Positions 12,701 through 46,757 of a DNA stretch of 64,000 bases are shown one piece after another. The position numbers and the translations under genes were made by a program. This DNA is from Lampris incognitus. Taxonomy: Eukaryota; Chordata; Actinopteri; Lampriformes; Lampridae. The first letter of the stretch is position 1. The number at the start of each line of letters is the position of its first letter. The notes under the pieces were generated by a model that was not told the DNA's origin, did not search any database, and was given only the letters and a program-made list of their open reading frames with translations. The stretch spans positions 4,337,091 to 4,401,090 of the forward strand of contig NC_079211.1 in NCBI RefSeq assembly GCF_029633865.1. Direction: 5' to 3'.

Positions 12701-14535
12701 AGTTGAAGTCAAAGGACAAACTGTATGACCCAGCAACTGCACACGTTGTTAAAAAAGATTACATGATGGACTTTGTTTTCAAGTGATCTTCATTTGGTGA
12801 GTATGCAGCTTTTTTCCAATAATCGGCTGGTTTTCTCTATTTTTATTCTATCTCGAGATTATGCAACTTTTGCTGACGTCTGTTGTTCTAATGAGGCATC
12901 TGTAAATTATATTTAGTGTGTTTGTAAACGATTGATCACAGGGGTATATTAGAAGCTGGGTTATAAGGTTTTCCAGAATCACCTTTGTGTCTTGTGAAGC
13001 CAATTACGGCAAAGAAACCTTTAATATGCTGAACTTCCATATGACAGGGCTCGGGCTATTATTTTCATTGCTATGTTTGATTTTTTTATTGCCACATGTG
13101 ATCCTACTGAAGGCCCAAGGTCCAGGGTCACGGTTTGTCACTGGTGTTTCGAGCAGCTGTCTAATGCTGGCGTGTTGTCTTTCTACTCGCCTCATATTGT
13201 ATTGCTCTAATGTGCTGGATGCCACGTGTTGCCTCTGGCACACCGTGCGATGCCTCGTATGATGCAGGTAATTAGGAGGGGTTGATGGTAAAGTGGACGT
13301 AAGGCAGTGTGTGATTTGACAATCAAGTTGTACCATCTGAGACCTGTCCCAGACAGCATCCGGATGTGGGCCACTTCAGGCAGTGATGCGGCACTGATGG
13401 CCTTCTTCTGGCCCTGACAAAATGGATGTGAGCCTGAAGTGGCCCACACGGATAATAGCAAATATGGCCCAAATATGCCAAATCAAATGTGGGCCTTTTT
13501 TGGCAAAGATGCGGTGCTCTGGATGTGGAACTGAAGTGGCTCGTGGGGTAAATGGTGAATATGGCCCAAATATCACAAAACAAATAGGGCCACCTTTGGC
13601 AAATATGTGGCACATGTGGCATTGCTATGGCTTGGTTCTGGCTAACAGGAGTGGGCCGCCCAAGAGCCATCATTCCACGCGGTATGTGGGCCGGATGAAG
13701 TGTCGGGTGTGGGACGGGTCCGGGCCACAGCAATTTTACTATTCGGGGTACCAACGTGTTTTTACATCAAATCGGGGGGGGGGGTTGAATACCTAGTTAG
13801 TTTGACTGACCCCCACCCCCACTGGGGTGGCGTCCAGCGCTTTACCTGGGCCCCCCCGTCCACAGGGTTGGTGGTTGCGTCAGGGGGGCATCCGACGTAA
13901 CAGTTTGCCATTATGCGGATTGACAAGACCGCCGTCGGTGCCGTGCCCTCACGGGGTACCGGTGGAAACTATCAGATCCGTTGTGGCGACCCCTGGGAAT
14001 CAGGCAACAAGCCGAAGGAAGAAAAAGAAGAAGAAGAAGAAGAGGAAGAAGAAGAACAAGCCGAAGGAAGAAGAAGACGAAGAAGAAGAAGAAAGCCGAA
14101 GGAAGAAGAAGAAGAAGACTATTAAGAGCGTTTGACTCACCCCCTCCCAGCTTGCCGAGGACTCTGCTGACGGCTCCTGAACATCCTTCACACGTCATGG
14201 CCACCTCAAACTCGTGCTTCTGTTTAAATCAAGTCAATCACGTTTTGCTTTATTTACAAACGAGCGGACATTCTGACACGTCACAGTTAAACAGGAGATT
14301 TCCAGTATTAACATGTTAGCATCCGCGCAAACCGCCATAGCTCATCCATCGCGCTGCCGAGCCGCGTCCCTGGGACTCGGGACCACAGCTGGCCAGCACG
14401 GCTCGCTCAAGGCGTTTTGTCCGGCAGCTCTACGTCCCCAGCCGGCTGCCTTCCTTCACCCACACGCTGGATTAACCCCACGACTGACTGACCGACATTA
14501 TTCATAGAAAACAAGGGCTTTAAACTCACCGTCAT
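9631..14535 (-). CDS. atox1: Copper chaperone ATOX1, complete three-exon gene
   Basis: The gene encodes a 69-residue cytosolic Cu(I) metallochaperone, which in vertebrates hands copper to the ATPases ATP7A/ATP7B. Joining three coding exons in phase gives MT, then KHEFEVAMTCEGCSGAVSRV and so on, and ends in KDVKYNGTK. The copper-binding loop M-T-C-E-G-C is intact (Cys residues 12 and 15 by my count), as is the lysine of the KKCGK segment near the C-terminus that caps the copper site. Human ATOX1 has 68 residues and the same exon pattern, with a first exon carrying only the start region. All introns have GT-AG ends. Intron 2 (about 4.4 kb) is filled with RTE-like LINE, hAT and satellite-like DNA. 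The gene is head to head with SLC36A1. No damage is seen, so it is probably functional. Confidence 0.95.
10221..10500. repeat. Unclassified DNA-transposon end, copy 1
   Basis: The segment starts with a CCGTCATTTTGACGG hairpin and contains CATATATTTGCATT, followed by CGTCAAAATGACGGC near 10414-10430. It is clearly related to 28025-28200 in SLC36A1 intron 4. The mirrored GTCATTTTGAC ends suggest a DNA transposon, but I cannot name the superfamily. Confidence 0.55.
10790..11455 (+). pseudogene. RTE-like LINE, C-terminal coding end and 3' tail
   Basis: The open frame from 10795 to 11412 encodes a basic LINE C-terminus containing AYEFKYLGSTVQSNGECRRE, MLYGLETVALTKRQEEELEV, RLRWCGHVWRRD and GKRRRGRPKRRFMDVVREDM. 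The 3' end is GTGGCGCCCCCTAACGGGAG followed by a (TAG)n/(TTG)n tail, a short tail of the kind typical of RTE-type LINEs. The element is strongly 5'-truncated, with no catalytic YADD region, but the remaining frame of about 205 codons has no stop, so the insertion is fairly young. A related piece lies at 49971-50145 on the minus strand. Confidence 0.85.
11456..12316 (-). pseudogene. hAT (ZMYM1-like) transposase, middle part, inverted relative to its C-terminus
   Basis: Minus-strand reading gives the RNase H-like middle of a vertebrate hAT transposase of the type annotated as zinc finger MYM-type protein 1-like. It contains GMKERFFRFEDVTADKQAG, LSKVVAQCYDGAAVMVSGLH, CYAYTLNLVMFQGAAKI and FFSHLSGLAAFF. 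Further down come FEFRFLLATFNSIFAHSDIL and, near 11460-11545, CEEIVGETGVHRRQQAGAQY. It is broken by frameshifts. The next part of the same protein lies on the opposite strand from about 12301. Confidence 0.85.
12301..12786 (+). pseudogene. hAT (ZMYM1-like) transposase, C-terminal part
   Basis: Plus-strand reading gives DNLHTLVRDTFKDHERLLFL, YGCHFDISRLKTELCVMYAM, then the hAT dimerisation-region remnants STAFMERTVSALK and ISVEKELLTELKSKDKLYDP, ending in KKDYMMDFVFK and a stop. Several stops and frameshifts are present. The start of this piece follows on in protein order from the end of the minus-strand piece near 11460. Confidence 0.85.
12787..13319. other. Nothing recognised
   Basis: This is intronic DNA of ATOX1. 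I see no repeat family I can name and no exon on either strand. Confidence 0.4.
13320..13735. repeat. Degenerate satellite-like repeat
   Basis: The motif AATATGGCCCAAATAT recurs at 13461 and 13558 (spacing 97 bp), each time preceded by an AAGTGGC-type block and followed by GGGCC and TTTGGCAAA-like words. GATGTGGGCC/TGGGCCACTTC words recur throughout. This looks like a decayed array of a unit of roughly 100 bp. Confidence 0.65.
13765..14122 (+). mobile_element. RTE-like LINE/SINE 3' end with (AAG)n tail
   Basis: The sequence ends in AGATCCGTTGTGGCGACCCC, a 3' signature very like that of the RTE-like element at 11390-11420 (GATCCGCTGTGGCGCCCC). It then runs into a long AAG/AGA tail (about 14018-14122). 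The tail ends only 19 bp from the splice donor of ATOX1 exon 2. Confidence 0.65.
14141..14219 (-). CDS. atox1: ATOX1 coding exon 2
   Basis: The exon follows a TTTAAACAG acceptor. It encodes KHEFEVAMTCEGCSGAVSRV and LGKLGG plus one base, and ends at a GTGAGT donor. It carries the MTCEGC copper-binding loop. Confidence 0.96.
14530..14535 (-). CDS. atox1: ATOX1 coding exon 1 (Met-Thr)
   Basis: ATG ACG is followed by a perfect GTGAGT donor. The context ACGACATGA is acceptable. The next exon begins exactly in phase with KHEFEV. A first coding exon of only a few bases is the known pattern for this gene. Confidence 0.85.
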
Positions 14536-14936
14536 GTCGTCTACCAACCGGCTCTGCGCACTCGCCAACACGGTCTGCGCAGTTTGGCCCCTGGTTCACC
14601 AAGCTAAACAGGACACAAGCTCCGCCTCGTCTCTCCGCTAGACCAATCGCACCTGTCACAAACTCCTCCCAACCAATGAGATCTGTCGCCGACTTGCGGC
14701 CGGAAACGAAATTCGTCAAGACACAGCGAGCGTTTGAAAGGCTTGCGTAATACTTTTCTGTTCACATAATGCATCTTAGTTTTCCAAATGAACACAAATA
14801 AGAGGCTGTCAACTTCACTGGCCAAAGATTTGGGAGCCTCTAACAACGAAGCAGAATAAACCAAGCGAGATAACCTGCAGTTTTAGATACAAAGAATTAC
14901 GACCTCAGAGTGACAATTGGATTTAAATAAAGTTCT

Positions 14937-14968
14937 GTTAAAAAAGAAAGAAAGAAAGAAAGAAAGAA
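14937..14968. repeat. (AAAG)n microsatellite
   Basis: About seven AAAG units follow a short A run. Confidence 0.9.
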
Positions 14969-15844
14969 GAGGGTTTGGAAGCGAAACTCGGATGTGTCGC
15001 AGTTTCGGGAGAGGGAAAAGAAAGTTTCGGGAGAGGGTTAGGGGGTTTAGGTTGGTAGCAGACGCGCCATTGGCTAAAATTGAGGAAAGAGGCGGGACTA
15101 CCGTCCGGTCTAGGTAGGTGAACTACCTGGCTAAGCAAAGCGCAGATAACACGGGGTTTGCACGATTTGTACCCCAGTACTGAAATGGCGGGCGGACCCT
15201 CTTGTGCCCCCAAAATTGAAAACCCGACATCATAAATGAACCGTGTTTTATGTTAGGAGGAGAAATATAACATCAAGAAACACCGAACAGTGCAGGCCAG
15301 GAAGATATTCGGGGATTTACAAAAACACCTCTGTACCCCCGGACATTTGATCTGCAAACCGAGCGCTCCCAGTCCGCCGGGAAAAAACCATTTATTTCCA
15401 AAACAGACCCACATTTTAACCTAGACTGCAACCGCATACAACACGTCACCATTCAAGCGCGTTGACTGTTAGTATGTGTGATGGCTTGCTTTGACCATAA
15501 CCTTTAAACCCGAAAGCACTGCACCAAAAAACAGACCCAGACAAAAGGAAAATGCATTTAGAAACAGACGCAGTTTGAGATTTAATGCAGCCAACATGAC
15601 TCAGCAGCCTGCATCCGCTTTCACTTCACTTCACATCGTCCTTGCTGCAAACCCTCTGGTCCGGAGGACGCGAAGGTGGAGTGACAGCTATGGTAAAGTG
15701 GCACCATGGGGCCTCCACATCACCAGGGCTCCTCCACACCACCCACGTCATTCTGAATGTGAACGGGGCGCTCTGTTATGAAGACGACAGCGTTTAGGGT
15801 TGAACACGGTCAGCACAGAGAAGTGAAATGGCCGTTATGAAAAG

Positions 15845-15899
15845 GTGCAGGACGCAGGACGCAGGGTGCAGGACGCAGGGTGCAGGACGCAGGGTGCAT
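15845..15899. repeat. 14-bp minisatellite
   Basis: The unit GCAGGACGCAGGGT is repeated about three and a half times, with a shorter variant first. It lies about 600 bp upstream of the presumed SLC36A1 first exon. Confidence 0.85.
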
Positions 15900-16039
15900 C
15901 TATGTGGCTTCCCTGTTTTCATACTTGCTCCCCTGATACAGCAACGTAGCTCTCCCGTTTCGTTACTCTCACGTCCTAGTTTCTTTGACGCTTTCTTTCG
16001 TTTAATTTTTCATGTTTCATCTTTTATTATTAGTGTAAC

Positions 16040-16135
16040 CGGTTATTTTCTTGCCCGGTGCGGGATTCGATACGGCTGTTCTGCACTACAAGGCGACGTC
16101 ACTAACCGCTCGGCTAAAGGGTCAGCCCCTTATTA
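16040..16135 (-). mobile_element. tRNA-like SINE head (family J), partial
   Basis: On the minus strand the sequence reads CCCTTTAGCCGAGCGGTTAG (A-box-like), then ATCGAATCCCGCACCGGGC (B-box region), then AACCGGTTA. A second copy on the plus strand at 62955-63045 is followed by a SINE body and tail. The spacing of the two boxes fits a tRNA-derived promoter. A functional tRNA is unlikely, because the flanks are repeat-like and no clean acceptor stem closes. Confidence 0.65.
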
Positions 16136-16203
16136 GTAGTTTACAGTATTATTGTTACGTAGAGTCTTTTATTATGTAGTCATTTCGGATTTGTTCTGGC
16201 CGA

Positions 16204-16211
16204 TGACGTCA
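16204..16211. promoter_or_regulatory. CRE palindrome TGACGTCA
   Basis: A perfect 8-bp cyclic-AMP response element (CREB/ATF site) lies about 250 bp upstream of the presumed first splice donor of SLC36A1. Function is inferred. Confidence 0.5.
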
Positions 16212-16238
16212 CATCGTTTCACCGCGCCTATGGCCTCG

Positions 16239-16276
16239 GGTCAGCTGACCAGCACCCCCCGGTGGTCACGTGTCAC
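16239..16276. promoter_or_regulatory. E-box pair including CLEAR-like GTCACGTG
   Basis: GGTCAGCTGACC (16239-16250) is a 12-bp palindrome with a CAGCTG E-box. GTCACGTG (16265-16272) matches eight bases of the TFEB/TFE3 CLEAR consensus GTCACGTGAC. SLC36A1 is a lysosomal transporter, so MiT/TFE control would make sense. This is a sequence match plus inference. Confidence 0.45.
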
Positions 16277-16331
16277 AGTCGTTTCCGGGTTCGGGCTTTA
16301 CTGTTGAAATCGTGTGTGTGTGTGTGTGTGT

Positions 16332-16454
16332 GAGAAACGGTGCTCGTTCAGATCCCCGCCATGGACTTGATATGAAGACAGCAGAGCTCAGACCCGAGCC
16401 GGCAGCCGTGCGCTGAGGTTGTTCCCCGAGAGAAAAGACGAGATTTCCGCCGAG
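16332..16454 (+). other. slc36a1: Probable non-coding first exon of SLC36A1
   Basis: A GC-rich stretch ends in CGCCGAG followed by the donor GTAGGC at 16455. It lies directly downstream of the CRE/E-box cluster and upstream of the first coding exon, whose acceptor at 20621 requires an upstream 5' UTR exon. The 5' end is not visible, and I placed it after the (TG)n run at 16312-16331. It contains one ATG (16361) followed by a stop after three codons (TGA at 16373). Confidence 0.5.
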
Positions 16455-16960
16455 GTAGGCTGCCGTTCACCGACTCACACTGATGTAAAGGGACCCGGTT
16501 TGTTGTAGGTGAGCCGGTTTAAGAGACCCGCGCTAGTTTATAGAGGTCTTGGCTGCGTTGGGGGGGGGGGAAGGTCCGCTGCGGCTTCTTTGTTGCCCAG
16601 CTGAGACATGAAGCAGCCTTGGCTTGAGCAAAGCTACAAGTAGATGTAGTCAACCGGGCTGCCGGGAGAGCTTCACCCACACCCACCCACACCCTCCACC
16701 ACCACCACCCCGTTCCCCTGCCGCCAGTCTCTCTGGGCGCCTCTCTGACCCCGCGGAGAAAGCGGGACAAGGAAGTCGTTCCGCTTGCCTGCGGTCGTCC
16801 CGTCCGTCTCTGTGCTGTGGTTCTGATCCAGTTGGAAGGTTTAACGTCCTGGGAAGATCCTCTCTCTCTCCCGCGTCCCCCCCCCCGCCCCCCACCGTCT
16901 TAATCAGAGAGCACTGAGACCCGCATATCTGCTGCTGACCAAAGTTTAGTGTGACATATT

Positions 16961-16961
<1 letters not shown>

Positions 16962-17032
<71 letters not shown>
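16962..17032. repeat. (TG)n microsatellite, about 35 units
   Basis: Pure TG dinucleotides in SLC36A1 intron 1. It is likely polymorphic. Confidence 0.97.
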
Positions 17033-17034
<2 letters not shown>

Positions 17035-17371
17035 GGCTGCAGTGGTGATTGTTAAATCTTTAACTCGGCTCTTTCCGCTGACATCTCCATTCCCAAGTGC
17101 ACCTGGCGGGGATGCTTCTCCACAGGGTTCTACCAGCTTTCTGCATCCGGTGGTGGTGTGGGAAGTCTACACATGTAGTATTTGGGCCATTCGACAACTG
17201 CAGAAAAACAAGCTACAAAGAAAATCCAGCTGACACGCCCAAGTCCTGTAGACGGACTGGCAGCACAGGCCGTGCAGCAGCCGGCCTGCATCCTCTGTTC
17301 AGTGATGGAGGAGAACACTGTTGTGTAGCCCGACATACTTGGCTGTGCCATTCACTATGTACATGAGCTGA

Positions 17372-17559
17372 GGGTGGTGCAGTGGTTAAGCGTGGTCGCC
17401 TCACAGCAAGAAGGTGCTGGGTTCGAGTCCCGGGGTCGTCCCTCTGTGTGGAGTTTGCATGTTCTCCCCGTGTCTGCGTGGGTTTCCTCCGGGGGCCCCG
17501 GTTTCCTCCCACAGTCCAAAGACATGTAGGTCAGGTGACTCACCCGTACTGAACTGTCC

Positions 17560-17597
<38 letters not shown>

Positions 17598-17722
17598 TGG
17601 CCTGGCGGCCTGTCCAGGGAGTCTCCCCGCCTGCCGCCCAGGGACTGCTGGGATAGGCTCCAGCATCCCTGCAACGCTGAGAGCAGGATGAGCGGTTTGG
17701 CTAATGGATGGATGGACGGATG
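17372..17722 (+). mobile_element. SINE family A, near full length
   Basis: The tRNA-like head has GGTGCAGTGGTTAAGCGTGG (A-box-like) and GGTTCGAGTCCC (B box). The body contains GTGGAGTTTGCATGTTCTCC and TTTCCTCCCACAGTCCAAAG, then an internal (TG)n at 17563-17597, the tail GGGATAGGCTCCAGCATCCC and a terminal (GGAT)n. Structure and copy number fit a tRNA-derived SINE. Confidence 0.85.
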
Positions 17723-18224
17723 AAGATTGATCCAGACTACTATCTCCCTCACTACCACTTGACCTAAGCAGGAGTTATTCAGTTAGTGCTTATTTCAGCA
17801 CAGTCTGCTTTGTCGTCACTGACCTGTTTAAGACCATACCTCAGAAAAACTTACTTAACCGATGACGTAACTTCTGGACGTTAGGAAACTGGACAGTGAC
17901 CCTACTACCACCTTATGAATTCCTGTACAGAGCCACTTAAAAACTACCATATTTTCTTACTACCGTAGGGGCATTTTGGGCTGATCTTGCGTTGGTCTAG
18001 ATCTGATTTCCAGCACAGGAGTACAGTGAAAATGACATATAATGCACCTGACAGTACGGTGAGTGTACACACCACCACAGTAGCACAAGGAGTATGGCTC
18101 TGCCGGGGTTTTCTCAGTGCCGGGTCACACCGAAAACATCAATTATCATAACATTTCTGACTGGACACTTGATCGGTCACATTTTGGGGATAATTATTGG
18201 CGCTTTTATAAGATGTTAACACTC

Positions 18225-19145
18225 CGAGCTCTGATGCTGTGTAAGGGTTGTCCTGAGGGGAGGAGGAGAACAGATCATGTGCTGGGTGGCTGGTGTCCTC
18301 CATCAGACTCAGGGCCTTCCTTGTGCAGCGGGTGGTGTACCTGACCTGAATCTGTGGCAGTGCTGCTCCTGTGAGGTCTGAAGCGGTTTTTACCGTCCTT
18401 CTCGGTCGTTTGTGGTGCTGTTCAGTCAGGTTGCCAAGCCACACCAGTGTGCTCCCAGTAAGGATGCTCTCTGTGGTGGTCTGATAGAAACTGACCAGGG
18501 TTTTCGTGGACGTTCTGAGTATTTTAAGACATCTCAGAAAGTATAGTCTCCGTTATGCCTTCTTAGGGCCCCGACACATTAGGCCGACGGTCGGCCATTG
18601 GCCAATGTCGGGCCGTCGGTGAGCATCTGTGACCCTCGTTTTTGCGGTGTTCCACACCGTCGGCACTAGTCGGACCCGTCAGCAGCTTTTCGGCCGATTC
18701 AGCATGTTGATGTAAACTGGTGTCTGAACTGGACTTCCTAAAATCAACAATTATCTCCGTTGTATTCTCACCATTTAGGGAGAGGTCGTTGTCGTGACAC
18801 CATGTCGACAGGTTCCTCATCTCCTTCCTATAGGCATCACTGTGGTGTCATCTGTGAATGTCACCATGTTATGATATGTGGCGACAGTCATGTGTGAACA
18901 GACTGTAGAATAAGGCACTAAGACAACAACCCTGCGGTGCTCCTGTGTGGAGAACTATGGTAGCCGAGTAGCCGGTACCTGCTCTCACTGTCTGAGGTGT
19001 GCCTGTCATAAAGTCATATAACATCCTACAGATGAATTACATAGACCAAGGTCCCTAAGCTTGAACACCAGTTTAGATGGTACGATGGTATTACAGGCAC
19101 AGCTAGAGTCTATAAACCACAGTCAGACATAGGTAGGCGTTTTCC
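18225..19145 (-). pseudogene. Decayed LINE reverse transcriptase remnant (Rex1/CR1-like)
   Basis: Minus-strand translation shows scattered RT C-terminal words such as MRNLSTWCHDNDLSLNGENT followed by TEIIVDFRKSSSD near 18720-18820, and HPAHDLFSSSPQ near 18250. The frame is broken many times and part of a Harbinger MITE sits inside at 18566-18720. It is related in style to the LINE at 33590-35130. Confidence 0.6.
18566..18720. mobile_element. Half of a Harbinger-type MITE (family C)
   Basis: The sequence from AGGGCCCCGACACATTAGGC to CCGATTCAGCATGTTGA matches the first half of the elements at 43051 and, inverted, 42547. The second half is missing. Confidence 0.75.
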
Positions 19146-19485
19146 TTCGAGGTGTTTTATTAACACAGTATGCAGAGCCAACAACACACACCTGTTTGAC
19201 CAATAAGCCAACTGTAGCGGATCTTGCAAATGTATTTACAACCGTTTTTTTTACTCAAACACAGCTTAACCATGTCATGTGATATGCTACTTCAGCACAC
19301 TTGGCCAACAAATATTCACTGTGACCGCTGCAGAAAACTGCAGATGAGCATTTAATATCCAGGAATTTCACACCACCACAGACACCACCACCACCGACTA
19401 GCCCTGGAACAAATGGATGCGGCTCTGAACACTGACCTTACACGGTCCAGCCACGTACTGGGTTTTGAGCTTGTCTTGTGTTAAT

Positions 19486-19590
19486 CTTACTCCCCATTTC
19501 TTATTAAATCTCTTTTTATGCCTTTTGCAAAACCCTTTGAATTGCCTTTGTTAATGAAACACGCTATATAAATGAACTTGCCTTACGGTC
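19486..19590 (+). mobile_element. LINE 3' end fragment
   Basis: The end ACGCTATATAAATGAACTTGCC is of the kind found at 3' ends of fish LINEs and SINEs that share LINE tails. No coding part is attached. Confidence 0.5.
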
Positions 19591-20114
19591 AGTATCTCTA
19601 GATGGGTGCGTTTCCCGTCCCGACAGGCCACAGCTTTCACTTCTCCGTCTCCCCTCCGCAGCCTCCTTTCCAGCTCGGTGAAATGACGTGTTAGTGGGCT
19701 GCGTGCTCTCTTTTCCAGGATGTAAACGAAGCCTCACACAAAGGTGCCATGTTGTGTTGTAACATACATTGCCTGATGTTTTTATGTCCCAGGTCAAGAT
19801 AGTGCACACTTGTATTTTTCTCACAGAACACAAACGGGCGTGTGGCCGAGGCCAACACGCGGCCTCAGCATTCTGTCTTGGCTGGTTAACTGGATCCAGC
19901 AGATCATCGCAAACCCACCCGCCAGAGGGAAGAGAAGACTTCTGACCATTGGGGTAGCCCGTTTCCTACATTAGGTATATGCTGGGCGTATCGTAAGAAC
20001 CAACGGGAAAGAGCATGCAGTACATGTTTTGATTCATTTCTTAATGGCCCCTGCTGAATTGTTGATTTGGACTTGGCAAGGCATCAAGTCAGGAGCAGGA
20101 TGCTGTAATTTGCT

Positions 20115-20540
20115 CACCTGGCAGTGTGGGAAGGTGGCGGTGTGAATTCACGTTTGCGGCGGCCTCACCCAGTACCGTCCATGCAGCGTCTTTGTCCACC
20201 TCTGCATCTACGTGTGTCTTTGTTTGATTGGCTGGGAGAGCTTGGCCTGTGTCTCCTGTGGGCCCAGGGACCACGGCCCTGCCTGGAGAGGTAACACCGA
20301 GGGCGGTCTGACAGGACGCTGAAGCGGGGCAGGCTAAGCTAACTGCTAGCCCATACAGACCGGCAGTTCTGACAGTCGTCCTGGCTGGCTTTCGTTCTCC
20401 TGGACAGTGGGTTTTTTTTTTAGTTTAGATATACGTGTTAGTTTGGATATACTATGTGTGTTAGTTTGCATATGTGTGTTCTTGTAGTTTGTGGACGTGT
20501 TGTCTTTGTGTTGCACTGCTGTGGGCTGGGCGAAGTGTTT
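20115..20540 (+). mobile_element. Interspersed repeat family E, copy 1
   Basis: The copy begins with GTGTGGGAAGGTGGCGGTGT, continues with GCCTCACCCAGTACCGTCCA and the GGCTAAGCTAACTGCTAGCC block, and ends in a T-rich part with GTGTTGCACTGCTGTGGGCT. Other copies are at 29222, 31740 (both minus) and 53037. I cannot assign a class. It ends about 80 bp upstream of SLC36A1 coding exon 1. Confidence 0.75.
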
Positions 20541-20713
20541 GTGTTTGTGTTCCTGGCTCTGATCTCTCGTCTGGCTTTGCTGCTTCCGCACCAGCAGTGA
20601 ATTTACTCTTGTCTTTTGCAGTGGGAAGTCATTAATGTTGGACACACTGATCCAGCAGCACTAGGACCTGAGAGGCTGGGGGAAAGGATACCCAACCACC
20701 AAGCTGACCCACC

Positions 20714-45566
<24,853 letters not shown>

Positions 45567-45795
45567 TTATTTGTATAGCCCAAAATCACAAGATAGTCCT
45601 GAAGGACTTCACGGTCAGTGCAATATACAACAACATATGAAACCCTCTATCCTTAGATCCTCGACTCTATCGAGGAAAAAAACTCCACAAGGAAAACCTT
45701 ATCAGGAAAAGGAAATAGGAGAAACCTCAGGTAGTGCAACGAAGGAGTGATCCCTCTTCCAGGATGGTCAGACATGCAATAGGTGTTATAACGTA
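45567..45795 (-). mobile_element. L2-like LINE 3' UTR fragment
   Basis: AAGCTTATTTGTATAGCCCA and the following GGAGAAACCTCAGG-type block match 2525-2740 in the same orientation. Confidence 0.75.
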
Positions 45796-45964
45796 CCGTC
45801 ATAGATTACACACAGAGCGAGGTAATGTAGAATATACACAGATGAGCCAAAACACGGAAACCACTGACAGCTAAGTGAGTAGCATTGATTATCTCATTAC
45901 AATGGCACCTGTCAAGGGTTGGGACATATTGGGCAGCAAGTGAACAGTCAGTTCTTTATTTTCA

Positions 45965-46397
45965 TTTTGTTGGATTTTCCCTTTTTCTCGACAATTGTAC
46001 TTGGCCAATTACCCCACTCTTCTGAGCCATCCCAGTCACTGCTCCACCCCCTCTGCCAATCCGGGGAGGGCTGTTGATTACCACATGCCTCCACCAATAC
46101 ATGTGGAGTCGCCAACCGCTTCTTTTCAGTGAGGAGTTAACCAGGGGGGCGTAGCACGTGGGAGGATCACACTATTCCCCCCGTTCCCCCTCCCCCCCGA
46201 ACAGGCGCCCTGACCGACCAGAGGAGGCGCTAGTGCAACGACCAGGACACATACCCACATCCTGCCTCCCACCTGCAGACACAGCCAATTGTGTCTGTAG
46301 AGACACCTGACCAAGCCGGAGGCAACATGGGGATTCGAACCACCAATACCCACGTTGGTAGACAACCAAATAGACCGCCACGCTACCCAGACGCTCC
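45965..46397 (-). mobile_element. SINE family B
   Basis: A near-complete reverse complement copy. The head at 46325-46397 contains GGGATTCGAACCACC (B box reversed) and ends CCGCCACGCTACCCAGACGC. Confidence 0.9.
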
Positions 46398-46404
46398 CCG
46401 GGTC

Positions 46405-46757
46405 TCCGTCTTTCTACTACTTTATTAATCCCTGTGGAGAAATTCTTCTCTGCATTTAACCATCCTAGCTGTGTAGCTAGGAGCAGTGGGCAGCCGCCGT
46501 GCAGCGCCCGGGGACCACCTCCAGTTGGTCTCGCCATGCCTCGGTCAGGGGCCCAGACAGGAGTGTTAACCCTAACATGCATGTCTTTTTGATCATGGGG
46601 GAAACCGGAGCACCCGGAGAAAACCCACCGCAGACACAGGGAGAACATGCAAACTCCACACAGAGGATGACCCCCAAGGTTGGACAACCTCGGAGTTCGA
46701 ACCCAGGACCTTCTTGCTGTGAGGCGACAGTGCTAACCGCTGTGTCACCGTGCCGCC
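46405..46757 (-). mobile_element. SINE with family A head and a different, LINE-like tail
   Basis: 46594-46757 is the family A head and body (reverse). 46405-46593 replaces the usual A tail with the segment also found at 1209-1429, ending in CTTTATTAATCCCTGTGGAG. This is a distinct subfamily sharing the tRNA-like head. Confidence 0.75.

Larger units (their letters stand above)
14536..16203. promoter_or_regulatory. Intergenic region between divergent ATOX1 and SLC36A1
   Basis: This region lies upstream of both genes. It is rich in CpG near 14540-14720 (ATOX1 5' UTR/promoter) and again from 16040. It contains an (AAAG)n stretch at 14941-14967, a GGACGCAGGGTGCA minisatellite at 15845-15899 and a tRNA-like SINE head at 16040-16135. 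No TATA box is convincing for either gene, in line with housekeeping-type promoters. Confidence 0.5.

Noticed and set aside
14010-14125. Lysine/glutamate-rich open frames (KEEEEEE type)
   Set aside because: Translation of an (AAG)n microsatellite tail.
16040-16135. Functional tRNA gene upstream of SLC36A1
   Set aside because: The same head is followed by a SINE body at 62945, so it is better explained as a SINE fragment.
16964-17233. Open frame beginning with a CVCV run
   Set aside because: Translation of the (TG)n microsatellite in intron 1.
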